From NCBI GenBank assembly GCA_002372275.1, contig DFFP01000038.1, forward strand, positions 1 to 31,209: a DNA stretch of 31,209 bases, read 5' to 3'. Every line of letters starts with the position of its first letter. The stretch's first letter is position 1. The notes below the pieces were generated by a model that searched no databases, was not told the origin of the DNA, and saw nothing but the letters and a program-made list of their open reading frames with translations. The translations under genes and the position numbers were made by a program. Shown one piece after another: positions 22,660 through 30,434 of this stretch. Source of the stretch: Alphaproteobacteria bacterium UBA3773 (lineage in GTDB: Bacteria > Pseudomonadota > Alphaproteobacteria > RF32 > CAG-239).

Positions 22660-23435
22660 AAAAAGAACCGAAAAAGAAAACAATCGCTTTGTTTATGATT
22701 TTGGGTTTGGCACTGCTGATAGGTCTTGTCAGTAAAAATTTGCTCGAAGAGTATATGGCAGATCAAAAAAATATGGTCGTGATGTATTTTAGCGAATCAA
22801 TTGCAGGTCTGAATGTCGGTTCTCCCGTGGTCTATGAAGGGGTGACGGTCGGAAAAGTTGTGAAAATCGAAATTAAAACAGATCCGAAAACGCTTGAATT
22901 TAGGATTCCCGTCTATATTCGTTTTGCAAGCGACGGCGACATCAGTCATATGAGTTTTTCGAAAAATATCACACATCGTGAATTTATGGATCTTCTTATT
23001 CAAAAAGGGTTGCGCGCACGTTTGACAACCCAGAATTTATTAACAGGACAATTGATGATTGAACTTTTGATGCTACCGGATGCACCGCTTGTTTATCAGC
23101 AAAAAGGAGATACAAAATATTTTGAAATTCCGACTGCTCTCTCGCCATATAGCAATTTTATGCGTGATATTGAAGAGTTACCGCTCAAGCAAATCATTTT
23201 TAAAATTGACAGCGTTTTTGAAAAATTGGATAAAGATTTACCGCCTGTACTTCAAAGTTATACAAATCTTGGTCAAAATTTGAATGAATATGTTGAAAAC
23301 TCGGTTCCTCAAACCAATCAGAGTTTAAATCAGCTGAACAGAACATTAAAAGATATTTCAAATGCTGCACAGTCTGTGAAAAATCTGGCAGATTATTTAG
23401 AACAACATCCGGATTCTATTTTGAAAGGAAAATAA
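22656..23435 (+). CDS. MCE-domain protein (MlaD/PqiB-like)
   Basis: A 259-aa inner-membrane-anchored periplasmic protein. Membrane helix at residues 8-28, then an MCE domain (about 35-130) with G-L-N-V-G-S-P-V-V-Y-E-G-V-T-V-G-K-V. A long helical C-terminal region follows that is rich in Asn and Gln (N-Q-S-L-N-Q-L-N-R-T-L) and ends Y-L-E-Q-H-P-D-S-I-L-K-G-K, a tail I associate with PqiB/LetB-type MCE proteins rather than E. coli MlaD. It probably forms the lipid-passing ring above the permease. ATG 22656 overlaps mlaF and follows GAGGA. Confidence 0.88.
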   Translation: MKKEPKKKTIALFMILGLALLIGLVSKNLLEEYMADQKNMVVMYFSESIAGLNVGSPVVYEGVTVGKVVKIEIKTDPKTLEFRIPVYIRFASDGDISHMSFSKNITHREFMDLLIQKGLRARLTTQNLLTGQLMIELLMLPDAPLVYQQKGDTKYFEIPTALSPYSNFMRDIEELPLKQIIFKIDSVFEKLDKDLPPVLQSYTNLGQNLNEYVENSVPQTNQSLNQLNRTLKDISNAAQSVKNLADYLEQHPDSILKGK

Positions 23436-23436
23436 A

Positions 23437-24000
23437 ATGAAACGTATTTTACTTTTTGTTTCTGTTTTAATGCTTTCCGGGTGTTTGTTTTCGACGCCGA
23501 AAAGCAGTTTCTATATTTTAGAGAAAGTCAATCATGCCGATGTGGTTTCGAGAAGCGCATTTAAAATCGGTGTGCAGGATGTGAGTGTTCCGGATTATCT
23601 TTTGCGCTCACAAATTGTTTTACAGCAACCAGATTCTCCGAAAGTTGACATATCAGAATTTCACCGCTGGGCTTCTGACTTGTCGGAAATGCTGCAAAAT
23701 ACGCTGATTTTAGATATGCAGGCTACTTTACCGCGTGCAGAAATTAAACCGCTTTTATTCGGTGATAATCCGAACTATGTTGTGAAAATTAACCTTGAGA
23801 AAATGATAGGCTCATTAAAACATGAGGCACAACTTTCAGGCACATGGCAAATTTTAAGTGCTCAAGGCCGAATTTTGAAGCAAAATCGTTTTAATTTCAG
23901 TGAAAAAATCGGTTCGACATACGCTTCATATGTCAAAGTTCAGAGTGCTTTGCTTGCACGGTTATCGGTTGAAATTTCGCAAACTTTAAGCCGTATGTAA
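23437..24000 (+). CDS. ABC-transport auxiliary lipoprotein (PqiC-like)
   Basis: A 187-aa lipoprotein: signal with lipobox L-S-G-C (Cys near residue 16), then a PqiC/DUF330-type domain (S-F-Y-I-L at the start of the mature part, V-S-V-P-D-Y-L-L-R-S-Q-I-V, W-A-S-D-L-S-E-M-L-Q). PqiC-like proteins sit in the outer membrane and dock the MCE tube. It starts one nt after the MCE gene stop, with AAAGGA, and is the last gene of the operon. No MlaA or MlaC homologue is in the window, so the outer-membrane side seems to use the PqiC route. Confidence 0.85.
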   Translation: MKRILLFVSVLMLSGCLFSTPKSSFYILEKVNHADVVSRSAFKIGVQDVSVPDYLLRSQIVLQQPDSPKVDISEFHRWASDLSEMLQNTLILDMQATLPRAEIKPLLFGDNPNYVVKINLEKMIGSLKHEAQLSGTWQILSAQGRILKQNRFNFSEKIGSTYASYVKVQSALLARLSVEISQTLSRM

Positions 24001-24042
24001 AGCGGTTTATCATCATTTAATTGGCGTTCATAGAGCTTTGAA

Positions 24043-24759
24043 ATGTTTTTTGATACACATATTCATTTGACTGATTTTTCTAAACCGATATCAGACACGC
24101 TTCAAGAGCTTGATAATGCTGATGTTTCAAAGTGTGTTTGTGTTTCTGCCAAAGAAGAGGATTGGGATAAAATTGCACAAGTTTATAGCATAAAACCCTC
24201 AACAATTATTCCTTCATTTGGATTGCATCCGTGGTATATTACGCACGATTTATCGTGGCGTGAGAAGCTTCACTTTTATATCAGACGCTTTCCGAATGCG
24301 GCGATTGGGGAGTGTGGTTTTGATAAAAAATCGCCGGCTGATTTTGAAAGGCAAAAAGAAACATTTGAATATCAGCTTGAACTTGCACATCAATATCATC
24401 GCCCGTTGATTTTACATATCGTTAAATCCGAAAATTATGTGATGCCTTATTTTGGAAAATTGCCTTCCCGAACTGTTTTTCATTCTTTTTCAGGCTCTGT
24501 TCAAATGTTAAATAAAATCTTGAACTTTAATCATTATCTATCTGTTAATAAAAGATTTTTTAAGAAAAAATATGCGTGCGAAATCTTAAATTTCATTCCG
24601 ATTGACAGGCTGCTTCTTGAAACAGATGCTCCTTTTCAATCTGAAGTGTTTGACCTCAATGATGTGGTCTGTCAGATAGCACAAATCAAACAACTGAATG
24701 AAGATGAATTAAAACAAAAATTATATGCCAATGCAATGGAGGTGTTTTGTTGTGATTGA
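24043..24759 (+). CDS. TatD-family metal-dependent hydrolase
   Basis: A 238-aa TIM-barrel deoxyribonuclease-type hydrolase. Metal-binding residues are visible: D-T-H-I-H at residues 4-8, G-E-C-G-F-D near 88, L-I-L-H-I-V near 127, F-H-S-F-S-G near 150 and L-L-E-T-D-A-P near 196. TatD enzymes act as DNases or in D-aminoacyl-tRNA or proofreading roles, depending on the member. ATG 24043 has only AGAG upstream. The end overlaps the start of the tcdA homologue, so the genes are coupled. Length is slightly shorter than the 255-265 aa common in the family. Confidence 0.88.
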   Translation: MFFDTHIHLTDFSKPISDTLQELDNADVSKCVCVSAKEEDWDKIAQVYSIKPSTIIPSFGLHPWYITHDLSWREKLHFYIRRFPNAAIGECGFDKKSPADFERQKETFEYQLELAHQYHRPLILHIVKSENYVMPYFGKLPSRTVFHSFSGSVQMLNKILNFNHYLSVNKRFFKKKYACEILNFIPIDRLLLETDAPFQSEVFDLNDVVCQIAQIKQLNEDELKQKLYANAMEVFCCD

Positions 24760-25471
24760 TGAAAGATTGATGCGCACTGAGCTGATATTAGGAAAAAAAG
24801 GGATTGAAAATTTAAAACATGCGACAGTTGCCGTTGTCGGTGTCGGTGCTGTCGGGGGATATGCGTTAGAAGCTTTGGCGCGGGCAGGAATTGGTAGGTT
24901 GATATTGGTTGATTTTGATGTTTTTGAGCCGTCAAATATCAATCGGCAAATTCTGGCTCTATCGTCTACGCTTGGGCAAAAGAAAGTACTTGTTGCTCAA
25001 AAAAGAGTTAAAGAAATTAATCCAGAATGTGAAGTTGTAGTTAAAGATATGTTTATAACTCGCGAAAATATCGATGAAATTTTGAAATTAAAACCGGATT
25101 ATGTTGTGGATGCCATAGACAGTATTAAAGAAAAATGTGATTTAATGGAGGCTCTTCAAAAGGCAAATATTTGCTTTATTTCATCAATGGGTGCTGCCAT
25201 GAAAACGGATATTTTTGCGTTTCGTGAAATGAAGCTTTCAAAGACGTCAGGTTGTTCCATGGCCAAAAAAATACGCAAAAATTTGAAACAAAGAGGGGTT
25301 GATATCGATAAAATTCGATGTGTATGCTCATCAGAAACACCGCAAAACAAGCCTTTATTAAACAGTCCGAATGGTGGAAAAGCTGTTTTAGGATCTCTTC
25401 CGACTGTAACGGCTGTGATGGGGTTGATGTTGGCGCATTTGGTGATTTTAGGCTTAGCAAAAGGAGAATAA
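24752..25471 (+). CDS. tcdA: tRNA threonylcarbamoyladenosine dehydratase (ThiF/TcdA family)
   Basis: A 239-aa E1-like adenylating enzyme that cyclises t6A to ct6A in tRNA. ATP-binding motif V-G-V-G-A-V-G-G near residue 28, D-F-D-V-F-E-P-S-N-I-N-R-Q near 53-65, the D-A-I-D-S-I segment, and C-S-S-E-T-P, all as in TcdA/CsdL. The start is GTG 24752 with a strong GGAGG nine nt upstream, overlapping the tatD end by eight nt; the ATG at 24725 lacks such support. mtaB at 7855 also acts on t6A, so two t6A-derivative pathways lie in this window. hydF starts one nt after the stop. Confidence 0.88.
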   Translation: MIDERLMRTELILGKKGIENLKHATVAVVGVGAVGGYALEALARAGIGRLILVDFDVFEPSNINRQILALSSTLGQKKVLVAQKRVKEINPECEVVVKDMFITRENIDEILKLKPDYVVDAIDSIKEKCDLMEALQKANICFISSMGAAMKTDIFAFREMKLSKTSGCSMAKKIRKNLKQRGVDIDKIRCVCSSETPQNKPLLNSPNGGKAVLGSLPTVTAVMGLMLAHLVILGLAKGE

Positions 25472-25472
25472 T

Positions 25473-26660
25473 ATGCAGATAACACCCAAGGCTTTAAGGC
25501 TTCATATTTCAATTTTAGGAAAAGTAAATGCCGGAAAATCAAGCTTTTTAAATTTGATGGCCGGGCAAGATGTTTCAATCACATCTGAATTGAAAGGCAC
25601 CACAACAGATGTTGTTGAAAAAGCGCAAGAATTGCATCCGCTCGGTCCGGTGTTGTGGCTGGATACGGCAGGTTTTGACGATGAGACACCGCTCAAAGAC
25701 AAACGTTTACAAAAAACACTCGGCGCTTTAGAAAAAACAGATGTTGCTGTTTTGGTTACTCAAAATGTTGAACTAAGTAAAGAAGATGAAAACATTATTT
25801 TTCTGTTAAATAAAAAAAACATTCCTTTTATAAGGATAATTAATCGTTTTGAAAAAACAGATGTTCGTGTCAGTTCCGGTAAAATTGAATGTAATGCCCT
25901 GGATCTTTCAAAAAGAGATGAAGTAATACAAGCGTTTATCTCTGAACTTATCAAAATTTGTCCCGAAGATTTCTTAACACCTCAAGTAATGCTCTCTGAT
26001 TTAGTTGCGCCAAACGGTTTGGTTTTGTTTATTTTACCGATAGATGAAGAAGCACCGAAAGGCAGGTTGATTATGCCCCAGGTCCAGGCTATTCGCGATT
26101 GTTTGGACGCTCATCAAAAAGTTTTGTGTGTTCAACCTGAAGAATATGAACAAACACTTGCTCTTCTTAAAATAAAACCCGATTTGGTTGTTTGTGATTC
26201 GCAAGTTGTTAAATTTATGACAGAACATACGCCGGATATTGCCTGTACGACATTTTCAATTTTAATGGCGCGCATGAAAGGCGATTTGCAAACACTTGTG
26301 AAAGGTGCCGAGATGATTCAAAATCTTGAGGACGGTGATCAGGTTTTGATTTCAGAATCATGTACACACCACGCCATAAAAGATGATATCGGCACAGTGA
26401 AAATTCCAAATTTATTGCGTCAAAAAACAGGTAAAAAGATTGTGACGGTCCACCATAGCGGTTGTGGATTACCAGACGATTTAAGAGATTATAAACTGAT
26501 TATTCAGTGTGGTGGTTGCACACAAAACAGGCGTGCGATTTTATCTAAAATGGCAGCAGCCAAAGCACAAGGCGTTCCAATTACAAACTATGGCATCTGT
26601 TTGTCAGCCCTAAACGGTGTGTTAAAACGCGTTTTAAGCCCTTTTAAGAATATAATATAG
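25473..26660 (+). CDS. hydF: [FeFe]-hydrogenase maturation GTPase HydF
   Basis: A 395-aa scaffold that assembles the diiron subcluster and passes it to HydA. GTPase domain: G-K-V-N-A-G-K-S-S (16-24), G-T-T-T-D (42-46), D-T-A-G (64-67). The C-terminal cluster domain has C297-T-H299 and later Q345-C346-G-G-C349. The family pattern is C-x-H, about 46-53 residues, then H-C-x-x-C; here Gln replaces the last His, at the right spacing. AAGGAG precedes ATG 25473. The gene follows tcdA with one nt between. HydE, HydG and HydA are not in the window and must be elsewhere. A terminator follows at 26661. Confidence 0.95.
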   Translation: MQITPKALRLHISILGKVNAGKSSFLNLMAGQDVSITSELKGTTTDVVEKAQELHPLGPVLWLDTAGFDDETPLKDKRLQKTLGALEKTDVAVLVTQNVELSKEDENIIFLLNKKNIPFIRIINRFEKTDVRVSSGKIECNALDLSKRDEVIQAFISELIKICPEDFLTPQVMLSDLVAPNGLVLFILPIDEEAPKGRLIMPQVQAIRDCLDAHQKVLCVQPEEYEQTLALLKIKPDLVVCDSQVVKFMTEHTPDIACTTFSILMARMKGDLQTLVKGAEMIQNLEDGDQVLISESCTHHAIKDDIGTVKIPNLLRQKTGKKIVTVHHSGCGLPDDLRDYKLIIQCGGCTQNRRAILSKMAAAKAQGVPITNYGICLSALNGVLKRVLSPFKNII

Positions 26661-26686
26661 AAAAAAGCCACGAGAGTGGCTTTTTT
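26661..26686. terminator. Terminator after hydF (possibly bidirectional)
   Basis: GCCAC (26667-26671), loop GAGA, GTGGC (26676-26680), with A run before and T run after. It lies at the convergent junction with the OB-fold gene. Confidence 0.85.
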
Positions 26687-26712
26687 AAAGGTTTTGTTTC
26701 TATGACCTTTTT

Positions 26713-27102
26713 TTAAGGATTATTCGGCATCATGATTTGATCAACTTCAATAATGATATTGCCGTCCTCTTTTTCGACTTCACCGATTAAAGTCACATTT
26801 TCGACAGGCTGAAATGTGGCAGGATCTAGAATGTCATCATCAATTTCAACCATGATTTCACCGGTTCCATCATTGAAGACATATATTTCGTCATTGACGT
26901 ATTTTGAAAGATTACCTTTAACATTCACTTTTGAATCTTCAGGCATCGTTTGTACGCTCACAACTGTTACCACAGGAATATTTTCCATAGAAGGAGCCAT
27001 CGGTGCTGAGTGGTCAGAATTGGCCATATTGCCCGCCATCACGTTTGAAGAAACACCCATCATGAGGGCAAGCGTTAAAACAGGTATCATTTTTTTCATC
27101 AT
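26713..27102 (-). CDS. Periplasmic OB-fold (BOF/YgiW-YdeI family) protein
   Basis: A 129-aa exported protein. Signal peptide (M-K-K-M-I-P-V-L-T-L-A-L-M-M-G-V-S-S-N-V-M-A), then a Met/Ser/Pro linker, then a bacterial OB-fold domain: V-S-V-Q-T-M-P-E-D-S, V-N-V-K-G-N-L-S, Y-V-F-N-D-G-T-G-E-I-M-V-E-I-D, V-T-L-I-G-E-V-E-K-E-D. YgiW-type proteins are linked to stress and metal or signal binding in the periplasm. ATG 27102 is five nt from AGGAG; ATG 27099 is eight nt from it and equally possible. The frame extends to 27129, but that would add residues ahead of a good signal peptide. Confidence 0.85.
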   Translation of the reverse strand: MMKKMIPVLTLALMMGVSSNVMAGNMANSDHSAPMAPSMENIPVVTVVSVQTMPEDSKVNVKGNLSKYVNDEIYVFNDGTGEIMVEIDDDILDPATFQPVENVTLIGEVEKEDGNIIIEVDQIMMPNNP

Positions 27103-27249
27103 TTTTTCTCCTAAAAAAATTAAAGACAATCTTAAAATATACTACAATTTTCTTTTTTCAAATAAAATTTATCATATGCTTTAAAAAAAATCGGACAGGC
27201 ATATATTTATGAGCGAACAGTAATATATTTTTTAAGGAAAGGAAAAAAT

Positions 27250-27801
27250 ATGGTCGAAGAAATACAAAAAAAACACTGGCATCACACATGTTGCACCGGA
27301 TTTTGGCATTTGATTTCAGGCCTTTTGATGGTCATTGTCGGTATCTTTTTAGTAGCTAATCCTGAAATCAGTATGATTGCCTTGACACTTTATTTAGGAG
27401 GCGCCTTAATTGTGATCGGCGCCGGTTATATTGCCACCTCACTTGAGGCCGATATCGGTTGGTTTACGTTTGTTGGGGCGATAGATATTTTAATTGGTAT
27501 AATTTTAGTTACAAATATGGGAATCACAACAATGACATTGCCGATTATTTTTGCTATTTGGTGTATTGCCGTCGGGGCAGCACAAGTTGTGAGTGCCTAC
27601 AAATTCGGAAGGCTGAATCTCCCGTGGGGCTGGAGTATGGCCTTGGGTGTTTTGGGAATTGTGTTCGGGTTTGTGATTTTAGAATATCCGATTTTAGGCA
27701 CGATTGCGATAAGCACACTCATCGGGCTTTATGTGGTGGCGTATGGGGCTTTTGAAGTCGGTGAGTATTTTTATTTCAAGCGTTTGACGCATTCAAACTA
27801 A
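27250..27801 (+). CDS. HdeD-like (DUF308) membrane protein
   Basis: A 183-aa protein with six membrane helices in three hairpin pairs, as in HdeD/DUF308 proteins linked to acid resistance. Repeated patterns G-x-x-x-V-x-G-I-F-L-V, G-A-I-D-I-L-I-G-I-I-L-V and L-G-V-L-G-I-V-F-G-F-V-I-L show the internal duplication. The N-terminus has an odd H-W-H-H-T-C-C segment just before the first helix, a possible metal site. ATG 27250 has AAGGAAAGGA. It is monocistronic, with a terminator at 27802, and divergent from the OB-fold gene. The precise role is unknown. Confidence 0.87.
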   Translation: MVEEIQKKHWHHTCCTGFWHLISGLLMVIVGIFLVANPEISMIALTLYLGGALIVIGAGYIATSLEADIGWFTFVGAIDILIGIILVTNMGITTMTLPIIFAIWCIAVGAAQVVSAYKFGRLNLPWGWSMALGVLGIVFGFVILEYPILGTIAISTLIGLYVVAYGAFEVGEYFYFKRLTHSN

Positions 27802-27829
27802 AAAAAAGCCTCATTTGAGGCTTTTTTTT
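27802..27829. terminator. Bidirectional terminator between hdeD-like gene and the glycan operon
   Basis: GCCTCA (27808-27813), loop TT, TGAGGC (27816-27821), with A and T runs on either side. The T run reaches the stop of the minus-strand phosphomannomutase gene. Confidence 0.85.
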
Positions 27830-28541
27830 AAAGTTTTAGGAAAGATAAAACATCACTTGGGCCGGAAACTTGAACAATTTTTGTATTTGAATCCATCAAT
27901 TCAAGTGCATGAGCTAAAGCGTAATCATTGCCGCCTTCAAAAGTTTTATCACCGAAAAACACGATTAAATCATTAGGATATTTTAAGCGCAATTTTTGAG
28001 CAACTTGATCCTTACCAAAGCCTTTTTTGATGATATCCATTGAAATCATGCCACCGATTGACACTTCAAATTCGGGATATTTTTTCAAAAGTTTGTCTTG
28101 TATTTTTTCGCGCTCATGATGTGTACTATCCCAAGCAAAGTATTTTTCGCGCTCCTCATAGGGGCAATCTCGGCCTATGACGCTGAAATTAAGCATACCG
28201 GTGCGACGTTCGATATAATTACCAAAGAGTTGATAAGGATAGGTCGTTTGAGCTCTGTATTTTTCTAAATCATCTATAAGCTCGGAAGGTGCTTCAAAAT
28301 TATTGTATTCAAGACGTGTTTGACCACGCCAAAATTCATTCCCCATTGAAGAATAAATGCCTGTAAAAGCGTCAATCATCTCAAATGTGATTTGCTCTTT
28401 GATTTTATTCATATCAGAGCCAGTAACGATAAAAGTTTTATTTTCTTTTGCCCAGGGCAAAAATTTTTTCAAAAATTCATCCTCCATAGGTTTGCGCGGT
28501 GGAGTTAACGTTCCGTCCATATCAAAAACATAGATTGTCAT
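27828..28541 (-). CDS. Eukaryotic-type phosphomannomutase (HAD superfamily)
   Basis: A 237-aa HAD enzyme that most resembles the eukaryotic PMM family, which interconverts mannose-6-phosphate and mannose-1-phosphate. Motif I is F-D-M-D-G-T-L-T-P-P-R (nucleophile D7, acid D9). The cap holds R-R-T-G-M-L-N-F-S-V-I-G-R and S-I-G-G-M-I-S-M-D-I-I-K-K-G; motif IV is F-F-G-D-K-T-F-E-G-G-N-D-Y. These match PMM rather than the alpha-D-phosphohexomutases most bacteria use. It is the last gene of the operon, 12 nt after the small HAD gene; AAGAGA precedes ATG 28541. It probably supplies mannose-1-phosphate for a nucleotide sugar. A related HAD sugar phosphatase is the main alternative. Confidence 0.82.
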   Translation of the reverse strand: MTIYVFDMDGTLTPPRKPMEDEFLKKFLPWAKENKTFIVTGSDMNKIKEQITFEMIDAFTGIYSSMGNEFWRGQTRLEYNNFEAPSELIDDLEKYRAQTTYPYQLFGNYIERRTGMLNFSVIGRDCPYEEREKYFAWDSTHHEREKIQDKLLKKYPEFEVSIGGMISMDIIKKGFGKDQVAQKLRLKYPNDLIVFFGDKTFEGGNDYALAHALELMDSNTKIVQVSGPSDVLSFLKL

Positions 28542-28553
28542 TTTTTTTATCTC

Positions 28554-28925
28554 TTATAAGTTTGGATCTAATTTTAAGGTTATATCAAGTTTTGAATCAC
28601 GCTCTTTTTGAACGGCATAAGCACATTTTAAGCCGGAAGGCTTATCATCGTTGATTAAAATGCGTTCCCCCATCGGGGCATCAAAAATCATTTTATCATA
28701 TCGTAAGCCGTTTGCTTTCATAAACAAATCTAAATTTTCACGTTCTTCCTCTTTACGCGAAGTCAATAAAATAATCATATCATCTTGCGGTATTTTTGCA
28801 AACAATTCTTTAACGCCTTCTAATAAAACATCACCACCGTTTTTGTAGCCGTTATGCACGCAAATTGTGCCGTCTACATCAAAAATCCATGTGTGGGGTA
28901 GAGGGGAAAGTGTAAGGTCAGTCAT
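28554..28925 (-). CDS. Small HAD-family phosphatase
   Basis: A 123-aa single-domain HAD protein. Motif I is W-I-F-D-V-D-G-T-I near residues 13-21, motif II I-L-L-T-S-R near 52-57, and motif IV I-L-I-N-D-D-K-P-S-G near 86-95. There is no cap domain, so the substrate is likely a large molecule or a phosphorylated sugar from the neighbours. The start is ATG 28925-28923, overlapping the end of the upstream fusion gene by eight nt and with GGAG about ten nt upstream; a frame from 29000 lies inside that gene. Translation is coupled in the operon. Confidence 0.8.
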   Translation of the reverse strand: MTDLTLSPLPHTWIFDVDGTICVHNGYKNGGDVLLEGVKELFAKIPQDDMIILLTSRKEEERENLDLFMKANGLRYDKMIFDAPMGERILINDDKPSGLKCAYAVQKERDSKLDITLKLDPNL

Positions 28926-30432
28926 TTTCCAAATACTCCTGTAACTCAAGCAATCCTTTGTAAAATGCGCCGCAAATAGCGTCATAATCTTCCCAGGCAT
29001 AAGTCGTCAGCGATAGCCATATAATAGCGTGAAGCAGTTTTATTTTCTTTTTATCAGCGCCTGTCATCTCAAAAAAGTCTGTTTCCAATTCTTTCCAATT
29101 ATTTGAAACAATCATGAGTTCAACGCTGTCATCTTTAATTTCAAGCGAAAAGTTTTTACGATTAAATTGATCATAATCGCCGACCACACTGTAATAAAGC
29201 TTTGCCCAATCATAATCCACATCACCATAGAATTTTGTTTTGCCAAAGTATCCTCTCGGATCAATCAAAACAGGCCGCACACCTTCTGTTTCAATCATCA
29301 TGTTATGAAAAGTGCAGTCGCCGTGAATGAGATGAAATTCACTCGGATACATTTGACGAATTTCTTTGATGATTTTATCTTTTACGAAAAAAATATTCGT
29401 GCATTTTTTACCGTTAATTGTGACATATTCGTCTTGAGCAAACGGAACCAAATTTTGAACGGTTGCAAGGCGATCAAACGTTTTTGTGACATAATTGTTT
29501 TCGCAGTCTTCGCTGCTGGCTGCAACAGCGGGGGCAAGATGATGTAATTCTTGGAGAGCCGTAACGATTTTACCTAAAATAGCTTTTTTGAAACCTTTTG
29601 TTAAAAATGCATATTCAAAAACATTTTGTCCTTCTATTTTTTCGAGTACCAACGGGTCAAAACCGTAAATTTTAGGAATATAGGTAAACCCGAGTTCCAT
29701 GACCTTTTTGTACCACGCAATTTCATCGGCTGCGAGTTTTACACCTTGTTCGTTTGTCGGATATTTTAAGACAATATCCCCTTTAAATTCCATTTTGTTA
29801 AATGGGCGACATTTAGGCTTGTTGAGTTCATTTTGAAAATAAGAGAGCATCGTGCCGATTTCGAGCCCGCCGTACATATTCAGTCTTTCAAATTGTATAT
29901 TTTTTGTTGAAAGCCAACGCACAAATTCACCCTCACCGGGTACATCAGAGATAAGCTCTTTGTTTTTGAATATAAACAAACCGGCAACACCGTTTTCTTT
30001 TGAGGGTTCTTCTTTGAAGGTGTTGTCGGTATATGACCAGCGGCATGTAAAATCTTTTGAAATCCCTAAATAGTTGAAATTTTCAGCAGATACTCCTCCC
30101 GGTTGTATTTTTGATAAAATCAAATCACACCAAATGAGCATAAAAGGCGTTGAGGGCGGAATAGATTTGAGTGCATCTGAAATTCCGGCGCATGTTCCTT
30201 TTTCATTTGCGTCAATCACTTCATAATCAACCTTTGCAAAGGCTTTCAGGTAGCGTTTTAAGACCTCTTTTTTATAATCTGCAATGATCTTAAAATGAGC
30301 GTTGGGATATTTTTCAAACAAATGAAAAATCATCGGCAAATTATCAACGGGAACAAGGGCTTTAGGCTTGTTTGTCGTTAAAGTCTCTAAACGTGTTCCT
30401 TTCCCACCTGCTTGAACGATAATATATTCCAT
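28918..30432 (-). CDS. Nucleotidyltransferase-kinase fusion (sugar NTP transferase + APH-type kinase)
   Basis: A 504-aa two-domain protein. Residues 1 to about 225 are a nucleotidyltransferase (Q-A-G-G-K-G-T-R-L, L-T-x-x-K-P-K-A-L-V-P-V, I-W-C-D-L) that would make an NDP-sugar or CDP-alcohol. The rest is an APH/choline-kinase-like domain: V-L-K-Y-P (presumed ATP lysine), catalytic H-G-D-C-T-F-H-N-M-M near residue 370, and L-I-D-P-R-G-Y-F-G with the metal-binding Asp. One chain could phosphorylate a precursor and then activate it. The real substrate is unknown. It starts two nt after the glycosyltransferase stop and overlaps the small HAD gene. The ribosome binding site is weak (AAGAA), suggesting coupling. 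Fusions of this type occur in capsule and LPS loci. Confidence 0.85.
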   Translation of the reverse strand: MEYIIVQAGGKGTRLETLTTNKPKALVPVDNLPMIFHLFEKYPNAHFKIIADYKKEVLKRYLKAFAKVDYEVIDANEKGTCAGISDALKSIPPSTPFMLIWCDLILSKIQPGGVSAENFNYLGISKDFTCRWSYTDNTFKEEPSKENGVAGLFIFKNKELISDVPGEGEFVRWLSTKNIQFERLNMYGGLEIGTMLSYFQNELNKPKCRPFNKMEFKGDIVLKYPTNEQGVKLAADEIAWYKKVMELGFTYIPKIYGFDPLVLEKIEGQNVFEYAFLTKGFKKAILGKIVTALQELHHLAPAVAASSEDCENNYVTKTFDRLATVQNLVPFAQDEYVTINGKKCTNIFFVKDKIIKEIRQMYPSEFHLIHGDCTFHNMMIETEGVRPVLIDPRGYFGKTKFYGDVDYDWAKLYYSVVGDYDQFNRKNFSLEIKDDSVELMIVSNNWKELETDFFEMTGADKKKIKLLHAIIWLSLTTYAWEDYDAICGAFYKGLLELQEYLEND

Positions 30433-30434
30433 AT

